Made by a program: the position numbers and the translations under genes
Assembly (NCBI RefSeq): GCF_963676935.1
Contig: NZ_OY781470.1
Coordinates: 248,001 to 312,000, forward strand
From: Halarcobacter sp.
Lineage (GTDB): Bacteria; Campylobacterota; Campylobacteria; Campylobacterales; Arcobacteraceae
Reading direction: 5' to 3'
Length of the DNA stretch: 64,000 bases
Shown here: positions 57,014 to 64,000 of the stretch, piece by piece
Layout: each line of letters opens with the position of its first letter
How positions within the stretch are numbered: position 1 is the first letter of the stretch
Notes under the pieces: generated by a model
The model's input: the letters and a program-made list of their open reading frames with translations, nothing else
Told to the model about the DNA's origin: nothing
Database searches by the model: none

Positions 57014-57667
57014 TTACTTAGATTCCTCTTGCTCTTTTTTATCTTCTTTTGGTTTTAAAGATTTTATATAAGAATAAACATTTTTTATATCAGTACTAGT
57101 CATACTTTTAGCATAAGGTCTCATAAGAATTGCTCTACCTCTATCATATTCTCCAATAACATAATCTCTAATTGATAATTGCATATCTTGTAAAGATAGC
57201 TCAATCAGTGGTCTTGAAGTATTATAAGCTTTTTTATCAGCCTTTTCTCCGTGACATTTTTGACAAGTACTTATATAAAGTTTTTTACCACTTTTTGACA
57301 TTCTTTGAATAGCTTCTTGTTTTTTAACAATTATCTCTTTCTTTTTTCTTTCTTCAAGTTTTTTTAGTATTCTTTGTTCTAATTTTTCTTCACTTATTGT
57401 AGCTGATACAGCAGGTTCATCTTTTTTAAAAATATAGATAAAATTATTACCATTTTCACTTTTTTGTATATTTATATCTTCTACACTCCATCCTTCACTT
57501 TTCATATCAATAACTGATTTACTTGATGAACATAGTCCACCATCAAGAGGTGTTGATTCAATTTGTGACATTGAAGAAAAATTTTCTTTAAAACACATTG
57601 TTGTTTGGGCTAATGCAAAAGTTGATGTTATTAAGCTTAAAGCAGTAATAGTTTTTAGAAGTCTCAT
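57014..57667 (-). CDS. Exported monoheme cytochrome c with N-terminal Cys-rich and coiled-coil extension
   Basis: A 217-residue periplasmic protein. A signal peptide (about 1-20, ending ALA-Q) is followed by a region with two cysteines (25 and 46) that may pair, then a charged Lys/Glu coiled coil (about 92-122), then a cytochrome c domain with C135-QK-C138-H139. A Met in ILMRPYAKSMT could be the axial ligand. The tail is charged. It could serve the cbb3 oxidase or another reductase. It ends four bases before prfB, so the two are cotranscribed. Confidence 0.8.
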   Translation of the reverse strand: MRLLKTITALSLITSTFALAQTTMCFKENFSSMSQIESTPLDGGLCSSSKSVIDMKSEGWSVEDINIQKSENGNNFIYIFKKDEPAVSATISEEKLEQRILKKLEERKKKEIIVKKQEAIQRMSKSGKKLYISTCQKCHGEKADKKAYNTSRPLIELSLQDMQLSIRDYVIGEYDRGRAILMRPYAKSMTSTDIKNVYSYIKSLKPKEDKKEQEESK

Positions 57668-57741
57668 TATTATCCTTTTAAATTAAAAAAGATATTTTAT
57701 CATAAAATTACTTACTAATGATTTTTAAAAATAAAAAAGGC

Positions 57742-57779
57742 AAAAAAAAAGAGTTAGAAGCTTTCGCTTCTAACTCTTT
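57742..57779 (-). terminator. Strong intrinsic terminator of the porin gene
   Basis: aaagagttagaagc pairs perfectly with gcttctaactcttt around tttc. On the minus strand a run of T residues follows. The porin stop codon lies about 30 bases upstream. Confidence 0.92.
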
Positions 57780-57809
57780 ATGAGTTTAGTATATCTACTA
57801 AGTTTCAAA

Positions 57810-59093
57810 TTAGAAAGAGTATTTTAACTCAATTCTAAATTTGTCACTTTCTTGTTTAGCAGTAGCACCAAAAGTTTTTAATTCTCTTTCATACATTGAG
57901 TAGTAAGAAGAGATTTTGAAGTTTGAACTCATTTGGTAAGCAGCTTCAACTAAGATTTCTTCTTTTTCTTCGTCAGCAGCTTTTACCATATAGTTGAATG
58001 GTAATGTTGTTGTATCAACTGCTCTTTCATCAGAATCAGAGTTAGCATAAGTTAAACCGAAAGTATATTTATCAATTGCAACTTCACCACCTAAGTAGTA
58101 TGCACTAGCATCAGAATCATCACCGATTTCGATTTGCTCAAAGAACCACTCAGAAGCAGCATCACCAGTAGCGTTATCAATAGAAACTCTGTTTAATCCG
58201 AAGTCATTGTTATCACCAGTTACAGCATAACCAGCTTTAACAGTGAACATTCCAAATGTAGCATCTAAGTCAAGTTTAGTTAACTCAGCATCATTATCTG
58301 CTCCAAATATTGGTGCAGCCGCTCCTACAGTTAACGGTACTGTAGCATTTTGAATATGAGAATCAACTTCTAAATCTGTGTGCATAAAAGAAATATTAAC
58401 TGGTCCTAAAGAACCTGCTAATTTTAATGAGTAACCATCTAATGCATCTTCAACATCTGCATACCATAATTCAGCGTTAACTGGTCCTAAAGAAGCTAAA
58501 ATAGCAGCTTCAATTGCATCTTTACCATCTAACCAATCTGGATCGATATATTGAACAGTACCTTGTGCATTTGCAACAGTTGTAGCTACACCACCAGAAG
58601 TTACATCATGGTTATTGAAGTAACCAGCAGCGAATGTAAACATATCTCCAACTGGAACTAAAGCAACGATACCAGTACCTTCAGCATCATCAACCATTGG
58701 TCCAGGGATATCTTGTTTACCAGCCATGATTGTAGCATATGGTAATTTGAATGTAAAGTAAGCATCTTCTAATTGGATATTAGCTTTTGCATCACCAGTT
58801 GAATCAGTTAAATTAGCAGCAATATCAATTTTTGCATTGAAAGTAGTAATATCATTTACTGGAACTACAGCATTAACTTCAACATCATAATCATTTAATT
58901 GATCATTAGCAGTAGTAACGTTTGATTTAACTCCACCAATAGTAGTAGTTGCGTTGATGTCATCAAATCTGTATCTTGCCATACCAGAAATTTCAACACC
59001 TTTGATAGCTTCAGTTAAAGAAGCAGCGTTTGCAGAAGTCATACCAGCTACTGCAACAGCAGCTACTAAACTCATTTTTGCGAATTTTTTCAT
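57810..59093 (-). CDS. Major outer-membrane porin (Campylobacterota MOMP-like)
   Basis: A 427-residue porin. The signal peptide (1-23) ends TSANA-A and is followed by SLTEAIKGVEISGMARYRFDD, a typical first beta-strand start. Alternating strands with aromatic girdles run to the C-terminal KFRIELKYSF ending in Phe, the outer-membrane insertion signal. The porin is acidic and rich in alanine and asparagine. It has a long 5' leader with GC-rich patches and a very strong terminator, consistent with high expression. It is monocistronic. Confidence 0.88.
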   Translation of the reverse strand: MKKFAKMSLVAAVAVAGMTSANAASLTEAIKGVEISGMARYRFDDINATTTIGGVKSNVTTANDQLNDYDVEVNAVVPVNDITTFNAKIDIAANLTDSTGDAKANIQLEDAYFTFKLPYATIMAGKQDIPGPMVDDAEGTGIVALVPVGDMFTFAAGYFNNHDVTSGGVATTVANAQGTVQYIDPDWLDGKDAIEAAILASLGPVNAELWYADVEDALDGYSLKLAGSLGPVNISFMHTDLEVDSHIQNATVPLTVGAAAPIFGADNDAELTKLDLDATFGMFTVKAGYAVTGDNNDFGLNRVSIDNATGDAASEWFFEQIEIGDDSDASAYYLGGEVAIDKYTFGLTYANSDSDERAVDTTTLPFNYMVKAADEEKEEILVEAAYQMSSNFKISSYYSMYERELKTFGATAKQESDKFRIELKYSF

Positions 59094-59289
59094 TTGTTCT
59101 CCTAAATTTCGAAATTTTAATCAGTTAACCGGACGCGCGAACAATCTATAGTAAATATACTTAGATACTTTTCCGGATGACCGTTGGACAAATTTTACAG
59201 AAGTAAAAATAAAAGTTTTCTTAAAGTGGTTTAAAAGATTAGGAAAGATGGGTTTTTTAAGCTAAATTTAACATAAAATAGAAAATTAT
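59094..59289 (-). promoter_or_regulatory. Porin leader and promoter region with local GC-rich patches
   Basis: The 196-base gap contains a strong aggag before the porin ATG, the palindrome aaatttcgaaattt (59104-59117) next to it, and two GC-rich segments, aaccggacgcgcgaac (about 59126-59141) and tccggatgaccgttgg (about 59173-59188), in an otherwise AT-rich background. ccgga/tccgg can pair between them. This may be a structured leader. Confidence 0.45.
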
Positions 59290-59607
59290 TTATTTGTTTG
59301 AAATAGAAACTATACAATTTGTTAAAATATTAGGTTTTGAAATATTTATCTTAAGTTTTTTTAATTTATATTTATTTTTTAAAAAAGTTTTCAAATAAAG
59401 TATAGCATCTTCGATAAGAGCAAATTTTTCCTTTTTCATTATGTCTTCTATATTTTTAGCAACTTCAGCATAATCAATAAAAGTAGAAGAATCTTTAAAT
59501 TTGTATTTAAAAGAGAGATTAATTAAAACTTTTTGTTCTTTTTTTCTTTCAAAGTCAAGTATCCCAATAATACAATAAAAGGATAAGTTGTTGATAGATA
59601 TTTTCAT
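59290..59607 (-). CDS. folB: Dihydroneopterin aldolase
   Basis: Small folate-pathway enzyme of 105 residues. The N-terminus ISINNLSFYCIIGILDFERKKEQKVLINLSF matches FolB: a tyrosine/histidine-bearing first strand, then GIxxFER and the VxINL strand. FIDYAEVAKNIEDIMKKEKFALIEDAILYL covers the catalytic helix. The usual Lys is in a more diverged C-terminal part (NISKPNIL). It follows plsY on the same strand after 50 bases that hold a weak terminator-like hairpin. Confidence 0.85.
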   Translation of the reverse strand: MKISINNLSFYCIIGILDFERKKEQKVLINLSFKYKFKDSSTFIDYAEVAKNIEDIMKKEKFALIEDAILYLKTFLKNKYKLKKLKINISKPNILTNCIVSISNK

Positions 59608-59629
59608 ATTATAAAATTATTTTCATTTT

Positions 59630-59669
59630 TATATAAGTTTTGAAAAAAAAGTTAAATTTATATAACTTT
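59630..59669 (-). terminator. Weak A/T hairpin after plsY
   Basis: aaaaaaaagtta pairs with taactttttttt across a short loop, overlapping the last codons of plsY. It may cause partial termination before folB. Confidence 0.4.
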
Positions 59670-60281
59670 TTTTTCTTCGCCTTTGATTAATCTTACAATA
59701 TTTGGAAAATGTTTATAGTAGATAATAAAAGCGATTATATAAATAGGTGCATTGCTACCTACATTTAAGCCATTATTTAAAATTATAGCTGCTAAAACTA
59801 CACCTGTTAATCCTAATAGTGAAGATAAAGATGAGATTTTTAAAATTTTCCCAAATACAATCCAAACAATTGCGCCGATTAATGTTGGTATTGGAATTAA
59901 AACTAGAAAAACTCCAAGGCCTGTCGCTACACCTTTCCCACCTTCAAGTCCTAAAAATACTGAATAACAGTGACCTAGTACAGATAATACTGCAATTGCC
60001 CAAAGAGTTGAAGCACTTGCATCTAAAGTCATAGCTATAAGTAAAACAATTGCACCTTTAAAAGCATCAAGGATAACAGTAGCAATACTTAATTTTTTTG
60101 CTAAAGAGGGATTTGTCTCTTTTACAACTCTTAAAACATTTGTAGCTCCAATTGATTTACTTCCACTCTCTTTTATATTTACACCTGCAAAAATATTTGC
60201 TAAAAGAAGACCAAAAGGGATTGAACCAGCAAGATATGCAAAAAGATAAAACAGAATATTAAAGTTAAAAAGAAAATCCAT
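59658..60281 (-). CDS. plsY: Acyl-phosphate:glycerol-3-phosphate acyltransferase
   Basis: Inner-membrane enzyme that makes lysophosphatidic acid for phospholipids. The 207-residue protein has five helices and the motifs AGSIPFGLLLANIF, GSKSIGATNVLRV, VLGHCYSVFLGLEGGKGVATGLGV and ILNNGLNVGSNAPIYI. The length is normal. The gene is divergent from nadA across a 120-base spacer. folB follows on the same strand. Confidence 0.95.
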   Translation of the reverse strand: MDFLFNFNILFYLFAYLAGSIPFGLLLANIFAGVNIKESGSKSIGATNVLRVVKETNPSLAKKLSIATVILDAFKGAIVLLIAMTLDASASTLWAIAVLSVLGHCYSVFLGLEGGKGVATGLGVFLVLIPIPTLIGAIVWIVFGKILKISSLSSLLGLTGVVLAAIILNNGLNVGSNAPIYIIAFIIYYKHFPNIVRLIKGEEKKVI

Positions 60282-60401
60282 ATAAAACCTTGTATTTTTT
60301 TGTATTTAATTTTAGTAAGTGGATTATAACTAAAATTTTGTTATATTCCCATTTAATTTAAATAATATGATTTGATAAATTTTTAACTCAAGGTATAAAA
60401 A

Positions 60402-61391
60402 TTGAACTTAAAAGAAGAGATTTATAGATTAAAAGAAGAGTTAGATGTTACACTTGTAGCACACTTCTACCAAAGAGACGAAGTTTTTGAGTTAGCAGAT
60501 ATTACTGGTGACTCACTTGAATTAGCAAAAAAAGCAAAAGAGACAACTTCAAAATATATTGTATTTTGTGGAGTTGGTTTTATGGGTGAAAGTGTAAAAG
60601 TTTTAAGCCCTGAAAAAACAGTTTTAATGCCAAAAGTTGCCTGTTGTGCAATGGCACGAATGATTGATGAAGGTTATTATGAACAAAACCTTAAGATGAT
60701 AAATGATGCGGGAATACCAAACGAAAATATACTTCCAATAACATATATAAACTCAAGTGCAGCAGTAAAAGCAAAAGTTGGACAAATGGGTGGTATGGTT
60801 TGTACCTCTTCAAATGCTTATAAGATTATTGAAAAAGGTTTAGAATCTGGCAAAAAAATATTTTTTGTTCCTGATAGATGTTTAGGACAAAATTTTGCAA
60901 AATCATTAAACCTAAAATCAGCAGTTGTTGGAGATGGAAGTGATTTAAATGAAGCAGATGTTATATGTTATAATGGTTTTTGTTCTGTACATCAACTTTT
61001 TACAGTAGATGATGTTGAGTTTTACAAAGAAAAGTATCCAGACATATTAGTAGCAGTTCATCCAGAATGCGATCCTGCTGTTTGTGATGCAGCTGATTTT
61101 GTTGGTTCAACTTCTCAACTTATAAAATATATAAAAGAGTTGCCACTTGAACAAAAAGTTGCAGTTGGAACTGAATTTAATATGGTAAATAGATTAAGAG
61201 ATAAAAATACATATATATTAAGTTCTACAAAACCTGAATGTCCAACAATGAACGAAACAACATTAGAAGATGTATATAAAACTTTAAAATCGATTGAAGA
61301 TAATAATATTAGTGAAGAAACATTAATAAAAGTAAATGATGATGTAATCAAATGGGCAAAAGTTGCACTAGAGAGGATGCTTGAGATATGA
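60402..61391 (+). CDS. nadA: Quinolinate synthase A
   Basis: Iron-sulfur enzyme that condenses iminoaspartate with dihydroxyacetone phosphate in NAD synthesis. It has 329 residues and a TTG start at 60402 preceded by caaggt. The fold is seen in TLVAHFYQRDEVFELADITGDSLELA, CGVGFMGESVKVL, FVPDRCLGQNFAKSL, VHPECDPAVCDAADFVGSTSQ and the C-terminal ECPTMNETTL. Cysteines in FCGVGF, HPECD and PECPTM are candidate cluster ligands. nadC overlaps its end by four bases. Confidence 0.96.
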   Translation: MNLKEEIYRLKEELDVTLVAHFYQRDEVFELADITGDSLELAKKAKETTSKYIVFCGVGFMGESVKVLSPEKTVLMPKVACCAMARMIDEGYYEQNLKMINDAGIPNENILPITYINSSAAVKAKVGQMGGMVCTSSNAYKIIEKGLESGKKIFFVPDRCLGQNFAKSLNLKSAVVGDGSDLNEADVICYNGFCSVHQLFTVDDVEFYKEKYPDILVAVHPECDPAVCDAADFVGSTSQLIKYIKELPLEQKVAVGTEFNMVNRLRDKNTYILSSTKPECPTMNETTLEDVYKTLKSIEDNNISEETLIKVNDDVIKWAKVALERMLEI

Positions 61392-62209
61392 TTAATATTA
61401 AGAAATTTGTTAAAAATGCCATTATTGAAGATAATGGTAGAGGAGACCTTTTTTATGATGTGGCTCCAAAGGGAAGATTTAAAGCAAAAGCAATTGCAAA
61501 AGATGATGGTATTTTAGCAGGTGAACTTTATGCTAAAGCTTTGGCAAAAACTGAAAAATTTGATTGTAAGTTTTTAAAGCATGATGGCCAAATATTAAAA
61601 AAAGGTGATGTTATTGCTATATTAGAAGGGAAAGCTTCAATCCTTTTATCTAGTGAAAGAACATTTTTAAATATGTTACAACATGCAAGTGGAATTGCTA
61701 CTATGGCAAATAAATTTGCATCTAAGATTGAAGATTTAGATGTTGCTTTACTTGATACTAGAAAAACAAGACCTCAGTTAAGAGATTTTGAAAAATATGC
61801 AAGTAGAGTAGGTGGTGCTATAAATCATAGACTTGGACTTGATGATTGTTTAATGTTAAAAGATACTCACTTAAGAACAATTACAGATTTAAAATCATTT
61901 ATAAGAGATGCTAGAAAAAGAATCTCTTGGGTAACAAAAATTGAGATTGAGTGTGAAACTTTTGAGCAAGTAAAAGAAGCTATGGAAGCTGGTGCTGATA
62001 TTATAATGTGTGATAATATGACTCCACTAGAAATAAAAGAGGTAGTTAAGTTTAGAAATGATGTACATCCTCATGTTTTATTAGAAGCATCTGGGAATAT
62101 ATCATTAAATACTGTTAGGGATTTTGCTTTAACAGGAGTTGATGCTATTAGTAGTGGAAGTATAATTCATCAGGCAACTTGGTTAGATTTTTCAATGAAA
62201 TTTGACTAA
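61388..62209 (+). CDS. nadC: Nicotinate-nucleotide pyrophosphorylase
   Basis: Converts quinolinate and PRPP to nicotinate mononucleotide, the step after NadA. The 273 residues include RTFLNMLQHASGIATMA, LLDTRKTRPQLRDFEKYASRVGGAINHRLGLDD, IEIECETFEQ, MEAGADIIMCDNMTP and LEASGNISLNTVRDFALTGVDAISSG. The length is normal. It is translationally coupled to nadA, so the pair forms the NAD unit. Confidence 0.97.
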   Translation: MINIKKFVKNAIIEDNGRGDLFYDVAPKGRFKAKAIAKDDGILAGELYAKALAKTEKFDCKFLKHDGQILKKGDVIAILEGKASILLSSERTFLNMLQHASGIATMANKFASKIEDLDVALLDTRKTRPQLRDFEKYASRVGGAINHRLGLDDCLMLKDTHLRTITDLKSFIRDARKRISWVTKIEIECETFEQVKEAMEAGADIIMCDNMTPLEIKEVVKFRNDVHPHVLLEASGNISLNTVRDFALTGVDAISSGSIIHQATWLDFSMKFD

Positions 62210-62247
62210 TTTACAATTGGTTAATAAAAGTTAGGCATACTAAAAAT

Positions 62248-63237
62248 ATGAAAAAAGATTTTATTCTAAATAACAAGATAAATATGACAAACTTTTCAAA
62301 AGCTTTACAATTAATTGAAAGTAGTAGATATATTTTGATTATAACACATGTTAATCCTGATGCAGATTCTATCTCTTCAGCTTTAGCTTTATCAAATCTA
62401 TTGTATGAAAATAAGATTAAACATAAAGTTTTTAATGTAAGTTCAGATTTACCTAGAAATTTAGATTTTATCAGTAGGTTTGACAAAATGACAGATCAAT
62501 TACCAAAATTTTATGATTTGGTTATATCTTGTGATTGTGCATCTAAAAAAAGATTTGGTTTTGAGATTGATGATTCAATCCCTTTAATAAACTTTGATCA
62601 TCATGCTTCAAATGATAATTTTGGAACAATAAATTTAGTTGATCCTATGAAAAGCTCAACGGCAGAGATTGTATACGATTTTTTTAGATTCAATGGTCTT
62701 TATATTACAAAAAATAGTGCTACTGCATTATATGTAGGTATTTATGATGATTCCTTAGCTTTTTCTTTAAATAGATGTGATGAATTGACTTTTGAAAAAG
62801 TTAATCATTTAGTAGAGTTTGGAGCAAGTCCATCAGATATCGCTAATAAAATAAAAAGAAGAGATTCTTTAGCAAAATATAGAATAATCCCAAAAGTCTT
62901 AGAAAGTTTAGAACTTTATAATGAGGGGAAAGTTGCAACAATATATGCAAAAGATGAATGGTTTAAACAAACAGGAGCTCATAATAGAGATTGTGAAGAA
63001 GCATTAAATATGATTATGAGAATTCAAATTGTAAAAGTTGCTTTATTTGTTAGAGTAGTAAATGGAGTCAGTAGAATAAGTCTTAGATCAAAGGATAAAA
63101 TTGATGTAAATAAGGTAGCCTCAATATTTGGTGGCGGAGGTCATACAAATGCGGCTGGGTTTTCAATAGATTCAATAGATATAGAAAGTGTAAGAAAAAG
63201 AGTTTTAAAGGAAATACTTGAGACGACAAAAGAATAG
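62248..63237 (+). CDS. DHH-family phosphoesterase (NrnA-like)
   Basis: Probable nanoRNase/pAp phosphatase of 329 residues. The first DHH motif is HVNPDADSISSALAL, the second DFDHHASN, and the C-terminal DHHA1 domain ends with FGGGGHTNAAGFSI. The start at 62248 has only a weak SD, and an in-frame ATG at 62284 is also possible. NrnA proteins degrade short RNA and 3'-phosphoadenosine 5'-phosphate in the cytoplasm. The next gene starts inside its last codons. Confidence 0.9.
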   Translation: MKKDFILNNKINMTNFSKALQLIESSRYILIITHVNPDADSISSALALSNLLYENKIKHKVFNVSSDLPRNLDFISRFDKMTDQLPKFYDLVISCDCASKKRFGFEIDDSIPLINFDHHASNDNFGTINLVDPMKSSTAEIVYDFFRFNGLYITKNSATALYVGIYDDSLAFSLNRCDELTFEKVNHLVEFGASPSDIANKIKRRDSLAKYRIIPKVLESLELYNEGKVATIYAKDEWFKQTGAHNRDCEEALNMIMRIQIVKVALFVRVVNGVSRISLRSKDKIDVNKVASIFGGGGHTNAAGFSIDSIDIESVRKRVLKEILETTKE

Positions 63238-64000
63238 TTTATTAAATATAGTTTTCGGATTAGTTTTAATTTTAATAATAGCTGGAGGAGGATTTGTTTA
63301 TTTTTCTCCATTATTTGAAAAGCAACCTGCAAAAATAGTTCTGAATAGTTCAGGATTTTGGAATCTAAAAGATTCATTATCTGTTGATCTTTTTGATAAA
63401 AGTGGAATTAAATCTTATAAAATATATTATAAGTCTGGAAATAATATAGAAAAACTTTCTGAGAATACTATCTCTGCAAAACAAGAAAAAGTTGTATTAA
63501 ATATTAAACCTTTACCTCTTAGACCAAATATAAAAGAGGTAACTATTGCAATAGAGGTTTATGATAATTCTTTTTGGAATTTTTTCCAAGGAAATAAATC
63601 TTATAAAGAATACAAATTAAGTATAGATAAAAAAAGACCCTTAGCTAGAGTTATTTCTAATTCTTACAATATTAAAAGGGGTGGAAGTGCCGCTTTAGTT
63701 GTTGAAGTTAGGGATGAAAATTTAAAAGATAAATATATCACTTTTAACAATGAATATAGATTTGAATTAATTCCATATTTAAAAGAGGGGTATTATGCTG
63801 CAATTATTGCTTGGCCAATTGATATAAAGTTTGATGAATTTAGTAGAGTAAACTTAGTTGCTATTGATCAAGCAAATAATGAAACAACAACAAAAGTACC
63901 TTTTTATATAAAAGATTTAAAAATCAAAAATGATAAATTAACAATTAGTGATAACTTTATTAATAAAGTATCTATTCCTGTACTTCAAAAAAGTGATTAT
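63218..64000 (+). CDS. Membrane-anchored M23-peptidase-like protein, N-terminal part (cut by window edge)
   Basis: Open from a TTG at 63218 (SD aaagga eight bases upstream) to base 64000, so 261 residues are seen and the end is missing. A basic start LRRQKNSLL leads to one helix (about 9-29) and then a periplasmic beta-rich part. It resembles the N-terminal region of the Campylobacterota M23 peptidases of cell-shape pathways as I recall them. The catalytic domain would lie to the right, so the call is tentative. It overlaps the DHH gene by 20 bases. Confidence 0.5.
   Translation, partial: MRRQKNSLLNIVFGLVLILIIAGGGFVYFSPLFEKQPAKIVLNSSGFWNLKDSLSVDLFDKSGIKSYKIYYKSGNNIEKLSENTISAKQEKVVLNIKPLPLRPNIKEVTIAIEVYDNSFWNFFQGNKSYKEYKLSIDKKRPLARVISNSYNIKRGGSAALVVEVRDENLKDKYITFNNEYRFELIPYLKEGYYAAIIAWPIDIKFDEFSRVNLVAIDQANNETTTKVPFYIKDLKIKNDKLTISDNFINKVSIPVLQKSDY

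Overview
The window is a low-GC, gene-dense bacterial chromosome segment that most resembles Campylobacterota of the Arcobacter group. Evidence: a Wolinella/Campylobacter-type fumarate reductase in the order frdC-frdA-frdB, a ccoNOQP cbb3 oxidase operon followed by a DUF4006-type protein, an epsilon-type FabI, a single-cysteine-box NadA, and AT-rich spacers with TATAAT-like -10 boxes. Placement is by recognition of protein sequences, not by a search. No rRNA, tRNA, CRISPR array, insertion sequence or prophage was seen, and no gene-free gap reaches 300 bases.

Layout. 1-8292 (+): metabolic genes pgk (cut by the left edge), tpiA, fabI, lysA, a HAD protein, pheA, hisC and dxs, with two fold-back intergenic elements. 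8306-19580 (-): one complete Tad/Flp pilus locus, read from flp through tadV, an 804-residue adhesin-like protein, tadZ, tadA, tadB, tadC, rcpC, a TadE-like protein and the secretin rcpA. 19754-24503: maf, two membrane permeases, two NlpC/P60 lipoproteins and a SIMPL protein. 24534-32484: alaS with a CopD-like membrane gene, trxA, a DASS carboxylate transporter, and a two-component system whose sensor carries a periplasmic binding domain. 32605-39042 (-): fumarase, fumarate reductase and an AGCS amino-acid symporter. 39300-43388 (+): trxB, dapB, purF and a radical SAM protein. 43407-48561: a LysR regulator divergent from pcrA/uvrD-truB-ispE-smpB. 48706-55881 (+): ccoNOQP, a DUF4006-like protein, a 30-residue membrane peptide, a TPM-like protein, a FixH-like protein and AddB. 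55916-60281 (-): prfB, a cytochrome c, a major porin, folB and plsY. 60402-64000 (+): nadA, nadC, a DHH phosphoesterase and the start of a cell-wall-peptidase-like gene cut by the right edge.

How they work together. The respiratory genes (fumarate reductase, fumarase, cbb3 oxidase, cytochrome c, DASS transporter) fit a microaerophile that can also respire fumarate and use C4-dicarboxylates. The Tad locus is the main accessory system. Its three putative pilin-like proteins share an unusual processing-site pattern, and one of them carries DUF4114, Ig-like and jelly-roll-like regions, which suggests a pilus-borne adhesin. Other points for a second look are the 30-residue peptide in the cco operon, the hairpins between flp and tadV, a 147-base nested palindrome after fabI, an isolated perfect Shine-Dalgarno sequence after the fumarase gene, and AddB without a visible AddA partner.
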